From the NCBI RefSeq assembly GCF_014284125.1, contig NZ_JACOFX010000018.1:52967-116966 (forward strand): a stretch of DNA of 64,000 nucleotides, given 5' to 3'. Origin of the DNA: Undibacterium umbellatum. GTDB lineage: Bacteria > Pseudomonadota > Gammaproteobacteria > Burkholderiales > Burkholderiaceae_D. Positions within the stretch are counted from its first letter, which is position 1. Each line of letters starts with the position of its first letter. The position numbers and the translations under genes are program-made. The notes under the pieces were generated by a model. It was given only the letters and a program-made list of their open reading frames with translations. It was not told the origin of the DNA and ran no database searches. Positions 18,846-27,122 of the stretch are shown piece after piece.

Positions 18846-18929
18846 CGGAATTCTTGCATCCCGTCTATTCCCGAAGATAAAACCTGAGCTACAAATTCTT
18901 TATCTCATTACGACCGTAAACGAAGCTCT

Positions 18930-19031
18930 GAGAAAGCGTAGCGAGCAGCGCTAGTTTGGGTCGAGAAGCACAGCCGTACTTAAGTACGGTGAGCATCGCA
19001 GGCTCAAAATCGCGTTGCGCTTAGCTTTATC
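18930..19031. repeat. Long imperfect inverted repeat centred on a 16-bp palindrome
   Basis: The centre is the perfect palindrome CCGTACTTAAGTACGG (18974-18989). On each side, about 40 more bases align as inverted arms (GAGAAAGCGTAGCG against GATAAAGCTAAGCG read from the other strand, then GAGAAGCACAG against GCGATGCTCA). The whole could fold into a long hairpin starting 6 nt after the accC stop codon, so it may also act on accC mRNA 3' ends. Confidence 0.65.
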
Positions 19032-19036
19032 AGGGC

Positions 19037-20404
19037 TTACTTGGATTTCTTCGACAACTCCGGCATATCCGCAAGCTTATGCTCAAGGTAATGAATATTC
19101 GTACCGCCTTCAATAAAGCGGGCATCTATCATCAGCTCGCGATGCAGCGGGATGTTGGTTTGTATGCCTTCTACCACCATCTCTGACAAGGCGATCTGCA
19201 TACGGCGTATTGCCTGTTCACGGGTTTCACCATAGGCGATGACCTTGCCTATCATGGAATCATAATTCGGCGGCACGAAATAACCAGCGTATGCATGCGA
19301 ATCCACCCGTATGCCAGGGCCACCCGGTGTATGCCAGGAGGTGATGCGGCCTGGTGATGGTATGAACTTGAACGGGTCTTCAGCATTGATACGGCACTCA
19401 ATGGCGTGGCCCTTGAGCATGATATCGGTTTGCTTGAAGCGCAGCTTTTCATTGAAAGCTATACGTATCTGTTCTTGCACAATATCGACACCGGTGATCA
19501 TCTCGGTCACCGGATGCTCAACCTGTACGCGGGTATTCATTTCGATGAAATAGAATTCGCCGTTTTCGTACAGGAATTCAAAAGTACCTGCGCCACGATA
19601 ATTAATCTTGCGGCATGCAGCGGCGCAACGGTCACCGATTTTTTCTATGATCTTGCGCGGGATGCCAGGTGCTGGCGCCTCTTCAATGACTTTTTGATGG
19701 CGGCGTTGCATGGAGCAATCGCGCTCGCCCAGCCAGATGGCACTACCATGCTGATCAGCCAGTATCTGGATTTCCACGTGACGCGGGTTTTCCAGAAACT
19801 TTTCCATATACACTTCAGGATTACCAAAGGCAGCACCAGCTTCTGACTTGGTCATGGTGACCGCGTTCAGCAGGGCGGCTTCAGTATGCACCACGCGCAT
19901 GCCGCGACCACCGCCACCGCCAGCAGCCTTGATGATGACCGGGTAACCGACCTTGCGGGCAGTTTGCACGATGACTTTAGGGTCGTCTGGCAATGCACCT
20001 TCAGAACCTGGCACACATGGCACCCCAGCCTTGATCATGGCATGCTTGGCCGATACCTTATCACCCATCAGACGGATGGATTCAGCACGCGGGCCGATGA
20101 AGACAAAACCGGATTGCTCTACACGTTCAGCAAAGTCGGCATTTTCAGACAAAAAGCCGTAGCCTGGATGGATAGCTTGGGCATCAGTCACCTCAGCGGC
20201 GCTGATAATGGCTGGCATACTCAGGTAACTCAGATTCGACGGAGCCGGGCCTATGCAAACAGATTCGTCGGCCAGCTTCACATACTTTGCTTCGCGGTCG
20301 GCTTCAGAGTGCACGACCACGGTTTTGATACCCATTTCGCGGCAGGCGCGCTGGATACGTAGCGCGATTTCACCACGATTGGCGATAAGAATTTTTTCAA
20401 ACAT
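19037..20404 (-). CDS. accC: Acetyl-CoA carboxylase, biotin carboxylase subunit
   Basis: The 455-residue enzyme carboxylates biotin on AccB using ATP and bicarbonate, the first half of malonyl-CoA synthesis. The sequence starts MFEKILIANRGEIALRIQRA. It has the HPGYGFLSENADFA motif, the ATP-grasp glycine loop AAGGGGGRGMRVV, the GERDCSMQRRHQK motif and the FIEMNTRVQVEHPVTEM catalytic region. CRINAEDP is in the C-terminal domain. Length is normal. It follows accB by 115 bases and should be co-transcribed with it. Confidence 0.97.
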   Translation of the reverse strand: MFEKILIANRGEIALRIQRACREMGIKTVVVHSEADREAKYVKLADESVCIGPAPSNLSYLSMPAIISAAEVTDAQAIHPGYGFLSENADFAERVEQSGFVFIGPRAESIRLMGDKVSAKHAMIKAGVPCVPGSEGALPDDPKVIVQTARKVGYPVIIKAAGGGGGRGMRVVHTEAALLNAVTMTKSEAGAAFGNPEVYMEKFLENPRHVEIQILADQHGSAIWLGERDCSMQRRHQKVIEEAPAPGIPRKIIEKIGDRCAAACRKINYRGAGTFEFLYENGEFYFIEMNTRVQVEHPVTEMITGVDIVQEQIRIAFNEKLRFKQTDIMLKGHAIECRINAEDPFKFIPSPGRITSWHTPGGPGIRVDSHAYAGYFVPPNYDSMIGKVIAYGETREQAIRRMQIALSEMVVEGIQTNIPLHRELMIDARFIEGGTNIHYLEHKLADMPELSKKSK

Positions 20405-20519
20405 GATTTAACTTTGCGGTGGCAATGGTTGCAATTGCGTGAGCAGAATACCCTGTTCAGCGCTGTTTGCCCTCAACACGGGCAGGCTTGAGCAGTCAGT
20501 TCGCGCACGCGCGCCTGGA

Positions 20520-20966
20520 TCAGCCAATCACGAACAGCGGCTGGCCATATTCTACAGGCTGACCATTTTCAACCAGAATCTGTTTGATCGTACCGCTGAA
20601 ATCGCTTTCGATTTCATTCAGCAATTTCATTGCTTCAATAATGCAGAGGGTATCGCCAGCATTGACGCTCTTACCGATATCAGCAAAAGGAGCAGCGCCA
20701 GGGGAGGAGGAGCGGTAGAAAGTACCAACCATAGGGGATTTAACAATATGACCATCTGGCACGACCGGGGCGGCTGCCACAGGCGCGGCGGCTGGAGCTG
20801 CTGGCATCATTTGATGCTGGGGTTGCTGCATCATGACTACCTGGTTTTGCGGCATCGCAGAAGATTTGACGATACGGACTTTGCCTTCACCTTCAGTGAC
20901 TTCCAGTTCAGCGATATCTGATTCTGCTACAAGGTCAATCAGGGTCTTGAGTTTTCTTAAATCCAT
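20520..20966 (-). CDS. accB: Acetyl-CoA carboxylase biotin carboxyl carrier protein
   Basis: The protein is 148 residues long. It has an N-terminal helical domain (MDLRKLKTLIDLVAESDIAE), a Gln/Met/Pro/Ala-rich linker (about 38-70) and a biotinyl domain with the biotinylation motif EAMKL, where Lys114 is the carrier residue. The domain ends QPLFVIG. ATG 20966 was chosen over an upstream frame extension because an AAGGGGA ribosome site lies 6 nt before it and the family begins here. It works with AccC just downstream. Confidence 0.96.
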   Translation of the reverse strand: MDLRKLKTLIDLVAESDIAELEVTEGEGKVRIVKSSAMPQNQVVMMQQPQHQMMPAAPAAAPVAAAPVVPDGHIVKSPMVGTFYRSSSPGAAPFADIGKSVNAGDTLCIIEAMKLLNEIESDFSGTIKQILVENGQPVEYGQPLFVIG

Positions 20967-21111
20967 GTGGAATCCCCTTGAAAAAAGTGGTTCTGAATTA
21001 ATTGGGACGCGCAATACTGAGCAGGACAACAGCCCGGAAATCGCCGCCGAAGTTTGGATTATATACGAAATAAACTGAAATTATCAGCAAATTACGCGAA
21101 GATACGAGAAT

Positions 21112-21549
21112 TTAAATATTTTTTAATGAAAAGTCAATCGCCAGGCGGTAACCGTCAGTGCCAAGGCCGCAAATAACCCCTCTGGCAATAGCAGACAAGT
21201 ATGAATGATGTCTGAACGCTTCTCTTTGATGTACATTCGATATATGCACTTCAATAAACGGGATAGCAACCCCAGCCAGGGCATCCCGCAAGGCAACGCT
21301 GGTATGTGTCAGGCCACCAGGGTTGATGATAATAGCATCGACTTGCTCATTACGGGCGGCATGGATACGATCTATCAATGCGCCTTCATGATTACTTTGA
21401 AAAAATGACAAGTCTGCGCCCACTGCTCTGGCCTGTGCTTGTGCCGCTGATTCTATCTCGGCAAGTGTGGTAACGCCATAGGTAGCGGGTTCACGCGTGC
21501 CTAATAAGTTCAGATTGGGGCCATTCAGCAGCAACAGTTTGCGCGCCAT
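21112..21549 (-). CDS. aroQ: Type II 3-dehydroquinate dehydratase
   Basis: The enzyme has 145 residues and dehydrates 3-dehydroquinate in the shikimate pathway, the step before AroE. Family marks are LLLLNGPNLNLLGTREP, the catalytic Tyr just after it (ATYG), FFQSNHEGALIDRIH, INPGGLTHTSVALRDAL, and IEVHISNVHQREAFRHHS with the catalytic His. The start is ATG 21549; a TTG 12 bases further upstream is possible but less likely. It sits between the TlpA-like gene and accB. Confidence 0.95.
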   Translation of the reverse strand: MARKLLLLNGPNLNLLGTREPATYGVTTLAEIESAAQAQARAVGADLSFFQSNHEGALIDRIHAARNEQVDAIIINPGGLTHTSVALRDALAGVAIPFIEVHISNVHQREAFRHHSYLSAIARGVICGLGTDGYRLAIDFSLKNI

Positions 21550-21627
21550 AGTCACATTCAATTTGACGAAGATGGCCGCATTTTGCCGCTAATCGAAGCA
21601 GATTGGCAAGGAAAACCGAAGCGACTT

Positions 21628-22164
21628 CTATTTTTCCAAAGAAAATTTGGTGATATCGGCCCGTAATTCTTCCATCTTCAGGCGACCAAGGTAAGATTTC
21701 ACCACCCTGCCCTCAGGGCTGATCAAAATAGTAAAAGGCAAACCGCCACCAGCATTCCCTAGCTTCCGCGACAATTCAGAGCCTTCCATGCCGGCAGCAA
21801 ACAGCGGATAACTTATCTGGTATTTTTTTGCAAATTCAGCAATATTACTTGGACTATCAATGCCTGGCCCCAGAATTTGCACAGACTTGCCCTTGAACTC
21901 TTGTTGCAACGCAGACAATTCTGGCATTTCCTGCACGCAAGGTGCGCACCATGTTGCCCAAAAATTAACTACCAGAAACTTGCCCTGCCACTGCGCCAGC
22001 GTCTGGCTCTTGCCCTCGCTATCCTTGAACTGCTGAGCCATCAACTGGGCCACGGCCTGGTCTGCGGGTGGTTTGGGTGCCATCTGGCGGTTGCCTACGT
22101 AGACACCCAAACCGGCAAACGCCACGCCCAGGACCAGCGCCAGGGCAATAAACTTCTTGTTCAT
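21628..22164 (-). CDS. TlpA/ResA-family thiol-disulfide oxidoreductase
   Basis: The product of 178 residues has an N-terminal signal anchor (about 4-24) and a thioredoxin-like domain with the active site WATWCAPC (Cys73, Cys76). Family marks are the following QEMPELSALQQEF and the cis-Pro region GGLPFTILISPEGRVV. It is probably a membrane-tethered periplasmic reductant for apocytochromes or other thiols. ATG 22164 starts directly before the anchor; a longer in-frame extension upstream adds 12 residues without support. It is the first gene of the aroQ-accBC run. Confidence 0.88.
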   Translation of the reverse strand: MNKKFIALALVLGVAFAGLGVYVGNRQMAPKPPADQAVAQLMAQQFKDSEGKSQTLAQWQGKFLVVNFWATWCAPCVQEMPELSALQQEFKGKSVQILGPGIDSPSNIAEFAKKYQISYPLFAAGMEGSELSRKLGNAGGGLPFTILISPEGRVVKSYLGRLKMEELRADITKFSLEK

Positions 22165-22377
22165 AGATATAGACTCACATATAAGCTGATCACGGCTCAA
22201 GGCGAGGATATTAGCCTAGCTGGAAGATTTATGCTGAAATGCTTGCTAACCTAGCGGGATTTCAGGCATGCCCTTGGTATTTTGGTATTATTCTCAGCTT
22301 TCACCTGTCGACAGACGCACTTACCAATGCTCTGACGGCCAGCAGTATGTGCCACAACCACCCTCTGGATAGTTTTA

Positions 22378-24765
22378 ATGAATTCAATTTATCATGACGC
22401 CATTGCCTGCATCAAACTGCCTGCTAACGGTGACACCAGTGCAGGAAGCAATATTCCAGAGGCTCAGCAGATTTATCAACATGCTTCCGGTGCTGGACTG
22501 GGCCTGGACATAGTGTACGTTCAGATAGAAGGTGGGCAGCACATCCATCTGAAAAAGTATGATGTGCAGCATGCAGGCTATACAGCAAGAGATCTTTACC
22601 GGACTGGCTTGCAGAATTTATGGAAAAAGTCCGTTACCCATTTAAAGATGCACAAGAACGGCCCCATACGCAGCATCACGACGGATGGCCATCTTGAAGC
22701 CAGCCTGCTGCTGATCGGTGAATTGTGGGACAAGCGGCTGGCCTCGCTGGCCGAAAACGGCTTCATCGTCGCCATTCCCAGCCGTAATACACTCGCTTTT
22801 TGCGACTGCAAGTCTGAAGAAGGGATACAGGCACTCAAAGACCTGATAAAGCTCACGCATGAGAACGCAGAGCACCTGCTGACCACCTCCCTCTATCAAC
22901 GCCAGGACGGTAAATGGGCAGAGATCAAGACAGACTTCAGTGTCACCAGAGCCGAGACCCTGGAACAAGCCCATGCCCGCTTACATGAGGGCATGCTGGC
23001 CAATGCCGAAGTATTACGTAATATCGCCAGAGAGCATTTCCAGATAGAACTAGACTATGACATCGGCGGCGTGCGCTGGGTCAATCATTTTTTAGAAAAC
23101 ACGTACAAAAACGGTTCCACGCAAGACCACAAAAATATCATCCTCTTCGCCGGGGCCTTTGTTGGTCAGTGCATAGTCCGCAGCATAGGCGGCAATTGGG
23201 ACTGGCATGGAGATGACTACGTCATCCGCACTGGGGATGGCAAACTCTTCTCTCCCTGCAGCAAAGTAGCAAAACAACTGGCATGTGGTCAGGATGGCGA
23301 AGATTCAGTGCTGGGCTTGTATAAAGTCATCAAGGACATGTATCCGCCTGTCCTCAGCAAGGCCCAGCGCCTGTTGCAGACACTTTACAAACGACATGCA
23401 GACTACGAGTTTCACATAGCAAGTGTATTAGACCAGCGATTGCAATGGCTGCGGGTCGCTGACATGGATAGCAATCTGGTCCATGTCCAGCACCCAATAG
23501 AAGAAAATGGCGAGAACAACGGAAACAGTGCGAACAACGCAGCTACGCCAGCTAGCACCTGTTTTTATCTGCACCAGATGCGCAGTTACTATGTGCGCTC
23601 ATCCAATGGCAGCTTCGTGCATGCAGAAGGTATCAGCGAATCACTTGCCAGCCTGCTGCCCGACGATGTCAGAAAACACATTGCAGCAGACAAAATCATC
23701 AGGACCATGTACCGCGACGCCGAGCTGCGACAAGAGCAATCTTTCGCGACTATCCGCTTGCAGAAATATCAGGGCGACAGTGACACTGACGATGTCTACG
23801 TGATTGGTCTGAAAAACATATCAAACGAAAAAATTAGAGTGCAGCAATTCGCCCACTTTCATTTTGAAGCAGACCAATGGCTGCTCGCGACTTCATTGCA
23901 GACTTATTATCCATCCTCTGAATTCGTCGACTGGTTTGAACTAAGCTCGGCATGGATAAAGCCAGGGCAGGAAGTGACGGCCATAGGCAGGCTGGGTCCA
24001 CCACATACACTGTGGGCTTTCATGGGCGAAGCAGAAAATGGTGCATCTTTTACCACCAGCCTGGTCGTCCCTGCAGTAACTGTGCCTGCAGGCAAACGAC
24101 AATCGGATGCAAAACGCCAGCGCAGCCAGTACTACACCCCTGGCAGGCCAGCAGATACAGAAATGAGCCGGATCCTCGCCGAATTGCAACTCAACTTCAG
24201 TCGCAACCGAAGCGGCATGGATGCGGAAATCCTCGACAGGATTGCGGCAGGCAGACCAGACTGGATGGACAATAATGAACCCTTACTGGAAATCATACGC
24301 CAGCAAAGGCGTCTGATGACAGAAGGCCGCATCGTCTGGGCTGCTCTGGTGCAGGCGAATAACCTCCTGTTTGAAGAGGGGGAACATGACCATCCAGCCA
24401 TGCTGGTATTTAGTGAAGACACTTATTTCGAAAGCCGCCCGCATGAGTTGCGCGCGGTCGCTGAAAAAATCTATCAATTGAAAAGCACCGAACCAGAAGA
24501 CCCGGAAGAAAAACTGGTAGCAGCCAGCGTGACGAATGAAATGAACCGTAACATGGGCTGGAAATTGCCTGATCTGCTCACCGACAAACACGTCAGAGCA
24601 GCCGCCTTTATGGTGTTTCGCAAACACATTCCGAATGGCATCCTGAACGCTGCCGTTTTCCCTATTCTTATTCACCCAGCTACCGATGCAGTCATGATCG
24701 TCCCGGTTGCATTCTGGCCGATGTCACTGACGACGATGTGGAGGCAGGGTAAACTGATCTACTAA
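22378..24765 (+). CDS. Large hypothetical protein with DUF1444-like N-terminal region
   Basis: The 795-residue product has no signal peptide and no membrane helix. Residues about 65-165 (DLYRTGLQNLWKK, GHLEASLLLIGELWDKRLAS, FIVAIPSRNTLAFCDCKSE) have the layout of DUF1444 (YtpQ). Residues about 200-315 contain FVGQCIVRSIGGNWDWHGDD, similar in style to small domains of unknown function in immunity-like proteins. A third region (about 320-560) is beta-rich. The C-terminal 180 residues again look DUF1444-like (ALVQANNLLFEEGEHDHPAMLVFSED). It stands alone between a divergent gene and a convergent one. A second DUF1444-like gene is at 49820. I assign no function. Confidence 0.75.
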   Translation: MNSIYHDAIACIKLPANGDTSAGSNIPEAQQIYQHASGAGLGLDIVYVQIEGGQHIHLKKYDVQHAGYTARDLYRTGLQNLWKKSVTHLKMHKNGPIRSITTDGHLEASLLLIGELWDKRLASLAENGFIVAIPSRNTLAFCDCKSEEGIQALKDLIKLTHENAEHLLTTSLYQRQDGKWAEIKTDFSVTRAETLEQAHARLHEGMLANAEVLRNIAREHFQIELDYDIGGVRWVNHFLENTYKNGSTQDHKNIILFAGAFVGQCIVRSIGGNWDWHGDDYVIRTGDGKLFSPCSKVAKQLACGQDGEDSVLGLYKVIKDMYPPVLSKAQRLLQTLYKRHADYEFHIASVLDQRLQWLRVADMDSNLVHVQHPIEENGENNGNSANNAATPASTCFYLHQMRSYYVRSSNGSFVHAEGISESLASLLPDDVRKHIAADKIIRTMYRDAELRQEQSFATIRLQKYQGDSDTDDVYVIGLKNISNEKIRVQQFAHFHFEADQWLLATSLQTYYPSSEFVDWFELSSAWIKPGQEVTAIGRLGPPHTLWAFMGEAENGASFTTSLVVPAVTVPAGKRQSDAKRQRSQYYTPGRPADTEMSRILAELQLNFSRNRSGMDAEILDRIAAGRPDWMDNNEPLLEIIRQQRRLMTEGRIVWAALVQANNLLFEEGEHDHPAMLVFSEDTYFESRPHELRAVAEKIYQLKSTEPEDPEEKLVAASVTNEMNRNMGWKLPDLLTDKHVRAAAFMVFRKHIPNGILNAAVFPILIHPATDAVMIVPVAFWPMSLTTMWRQGKLIY

Positions 24766-24779
24766 GGTCGGGCTTTTTC

Positions 24780-24806
24780 AAAGGGCAGCTTTCTCAGCTT
24801 GCCCCT
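24780..24806. terminator. Hairpin between two convergent genes
   Basis: AAGGGCAGCT...AGCTTGCCCCTT forms a bulged stem in the 53-base gap between the convergent 795- and 647-residue genes. On the minus strand it is followed shortly by GAAAAAGCC and on the plus strand by TTATTCTCC. It may serve both genes, but the U tracts are weak. Confidence 0.4.
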
Positions 24807-24818
24807 TATTCTCCAAGT

Positions 24819-26762
24819 TTAATTCAGGTTCACACTGGAATTTGCCATGAGAGCGTCAGCAAGTGCATCGACATATTCACGATCTGGCCTGACTTCATTT
24901 GTTATTTCATGGAAAAACTTGCCAAAAAAACTTTTCGTCGCATTTGGATGCCATTTTTCAAGATACTCCTTTGCCCTCTCGTGATCCACCACAACACCCA
25001 GGCCATTTTTGTACATCATACCTAGTATCAGGTATGCCTGCTTGTATCCCTGCGCTGCGGATTTAAGATACCAGTCCAAAGCAATTTTGTAGTCTTGCAA
25101 TACACCAAATCCCAGTCTGTAGGCATCTCCCATTTTTACCTGTGCGGCTGGTTGCCCCTGATCTGCAGCCTTGCTATACCAGAAAACAACACGATCCCGG
25201 AAATCTTCCCAGGAAACAGGTGGCATATTATCTTCCAGCCATATGTTTGCATATAAATAATCTGATTGATGCCCCATCAAGAACTGCGCGTCGGCATTAC
25301 CGTCTTCAGCGATGCTCTTCAACACATTTGTGTCGATGCCCTGAATTCCTATACGCCGGGGAGGCATTAAAAGAAGTTTTGCCAACTCTGGCCGGCCTTG
25401 TGCTACCAGGATTTTTGCATTGAGGTTCATTACCTGAAATGCTTCAGGATCTCTTCCGTTTTTTGCAATCTCAAGAGCAAGAAGTTCCTGACAAATTGCA
25501 ATTGCATCGGTAGATTTCCCCTGTAATTGATATAGGTCAGCAAGTTTGATTTTGACATCAAACAATTGGGCATCGGCCCGCCTATAAGTGCTCGAGAGAC
25601 AAAGCGCTTTTGACTGCAAATACAGTTTGCTGGCTTGATCGAATTGCTTATGCTCTGCAAGCATGTCTGCAAATTTCAGCAGGAAATCGACGTCATTACT
25701 ATATTCGGACGGGCAAGATTCATAATATTTCAAACCACGGAGGTACAGAACTTCTATCTCGCCAAATTGCTCTGTCTGGCAATACAGTAAAGCCAGTCCA
25801 AACAAAATTTTTTCCAGATAGTAGCTATTTGGTGCCAACTCTTCAAACTTGGCCAGGCTTTGCTTCAACAATTCTATGGCCTGTCCGAACTGATTTTGCT
25901 GTCGATAAAACTCAGCAAACTCCACACTTACCCGTGAAGCTTCAAAATCTGCATACTCTCCTTCTTTATATGCATCACAACAAGCCAAAGCCAAATTAAA
26001 TATTTCTGCAGCTTTATCCAGTTTATTTTGTGCACGATAAAACCTGACCAGGCTTGTCGGACTTGGGAATCCCCTATCCAATGAATCAGTCAGATTGCCT
26101 TGAAAATCTATCAGTGTTATCTGTATCAATTTTTCAAGCAAAGCAGCATCAGAGGCGTAGTCAGTTTGTATCGCCTGTCTTTCCCAACCGTAGAAGGCAG
26201 GATTTTCCATGCATCTCGCACGCAGGCTGTATCCATCTTCCATATTGAAAGGCATAGGTCCTTGTGCAAGTTCTGAATAGGATTCTTTACCATCCTGCTC
26301 GGGCAAATGTACGTCACACGACAATTGTCGTAAAAAACTCTCGCGCCTGCCCTCTTCTATCCCACCCTGCCGGAACCAGAGATAGAATACTTCTGGATGA
26401 AAATGCAGGATGATGCTGTCTTGTTCTTTCCAAAGTTGATACTCGTCATGCACTTTGCCTGAAAAAATCCGCTTAACAGCAGGCAGAACAAACTCATCTG
26501 GCAACTGGTAAAGCGTAAATCGCACATCGGGGAAATAAAGAGATATATCCAGCAAATTGCTTAGATAGTAGGGATTGATCCGTTCGTAAATATATATAAG
26601 GGCATCACCTTTTTTCAGGCAATTGCACCGGCGATAAGCCCTGGCCCAATCTATATGAAACAAAACCGACTGCAAATCCATTTTGTCATCGGCATTTTCT
26701 GCCATGATGATGACGGTTTGATCGTAACCCATGCCGTAGTCCGTATTATGTTTGACACGCAC
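24819..26762 (-). CDS. TPR and Sel1 repeat protein
   Basis: The 647-residue protein has no signal peptide. Residues 1-215 form an unrecognised domain with many Trp/Tyr/Phe and Cys (ALIYIYERINPYYLSNLLDI, FHPEVFYLWFRQGG). Residues about 215-470 are helical tetratricopeptide repeats (SVEFAEFYRQQNQFGQAIEL, KIKLADLYQLQGKSTDAIAI). Residues about 480-610 hold Sel1 repeats, with WYSKAADQGQPAAQVKMGDA, LDWYLKSAAQGYKQAYLILG and GMMYKNGLGVVVDHERAKEY. It is likely a protein-interaction scaffold. The first codon is GTG; ATG at 26732 is an alternative start. The coding sequence appears AT-richer than its neighbours. Confidence 0.75.
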   Translation of the reverse strand: MRVKHNTDYGMGYDQTVIIMAENADDKMDLQSVLFHIDWARAYRRCNCLKKGDALIYIYERINPYYLSNLLDISLYFPDVRFTLYQLPDEFVLPAVKRIFSGKVHDEYQLWKEQDSIILHFHPEVFYLWFRQGGIEEGRRESFLRQLSCDVHLPEQDGKESYSELAQGPMPFNMEDGYSLRARCMENPAFYGWERQAIQTDYASDAALLEKLIQITLIDFQGNLTDSLDRGFPSPTSLVRFYRAQNKLDKAAEIFNLALACCDAYKEGEYADFEASRVSVEFAEFYRQQNQFGQAIELLKQSLAKFEELAPNSYYLEKILFGLALLYCQTEQFGEIEVLYLRGLKYYESCPSEYSNDVDFLLKFADMLAEHKQFDQASKLYLQSKALCLSSTYRRADAQLFDVKIKLADLYQLQGKSTDAIAICQELLALEIAKNGRDPEAFQVMNLNAKILVAQGRPELAKLLLMPPRRIGIQGIDTNVLKSIAEDGNADAQFLMGHQSDYLYANIWLEDNMPPVSWEDFRDRVVFWYSKAADQGQPAAQVKMGDAYRLGFGVLQDYKIALDWYLKSAAQGYKQAYLILGMMYKNGLGVVVDHERAKEYLEKWHPNATKSFFGKFFHEITNEVRPDREYVDALADALMANSSVNLN

Positions 26763-27122
26763 AAGGTGAAAACCAGTGGACTGTAATAGTCCGCTAGCGA
26801 ATTCATCCCTGTAAAATGGAAAACTTGAGCTTACTCAAGAAAAGTAGCAAGACAATGACGACTCAATTTTCTCTTGACAAGTAAATCAATATTCTAGCAT
26901 CGCTGTGGCAACCCACCCTGGTGAGATACTTTTACCGCGCGAAGAACATGAATTCAAAATCAAACTGTCTGATTTGCCATCACCTCTTTTTGAAAACCAG
27001 GCTAGAGCGTTAATACAACATCCAAAAAATGAAACACCCCGGACTACGACAAATCTTAATCCGGGGGTGTTTTTCGTGCATCTGCAAGACCTTCTAAAAG
27101 CTGCAGCTATTAACCTACAGCA
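26763..27122. other. Intergenic region between the TPR gene and the emrB pseudogene
   Basis: This 360-base gap lies upstream of the TPR/Sel1 gene and downstream of the decayed emrB. It contains a strong hairpin at 27032-27074, listed separately. A weak GTG-start plus-strand frame here has no convincing coding signal. Confidence 0.45.
27032..27074. terminator. Strong bidirectional-looking hairpin after the emrB pseudogene
   Basis: AAACACCCCGGA and TCCGGGGGTGTTT form a 12-bp stem with one extra G, around a 16-nt loop. The plus strand continues TTTTTCG, so plus-strand termination is clear. On the minus strand the stem is followed by CATTTTTTGG. It lies about 50 nt beyond the former emrB stop and is the likely old terminator of emrAB. 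Confidence 0.7.

Larger units (their letters stand above)
18582..19036. other. Intergenic region of accC-prmA with two repeat elements
   Basis: This 455-base gap between two genes of one conserved run is unusually long. It holds CACAGAG repeat copy C (18638-18845) and a separate ~100-bp imperfect inverted repeat (18930-19031) that follows the accC stop. I see no gene. The insertion of these elements may have separated prmA transcription from acc. Confidence 0.55.

Noticed and set aside
9287..19036. CRISPR array
   Set aside because: The CACAGAG repeats are inverted and irregular, lack equal spacers and have no cas genes nearby.
22378..24765. Toxin or immune-effector protein
   Set aside because: No nuclease, deaminase, NADase or pore motif was seen, and no partner gene sits beside it.
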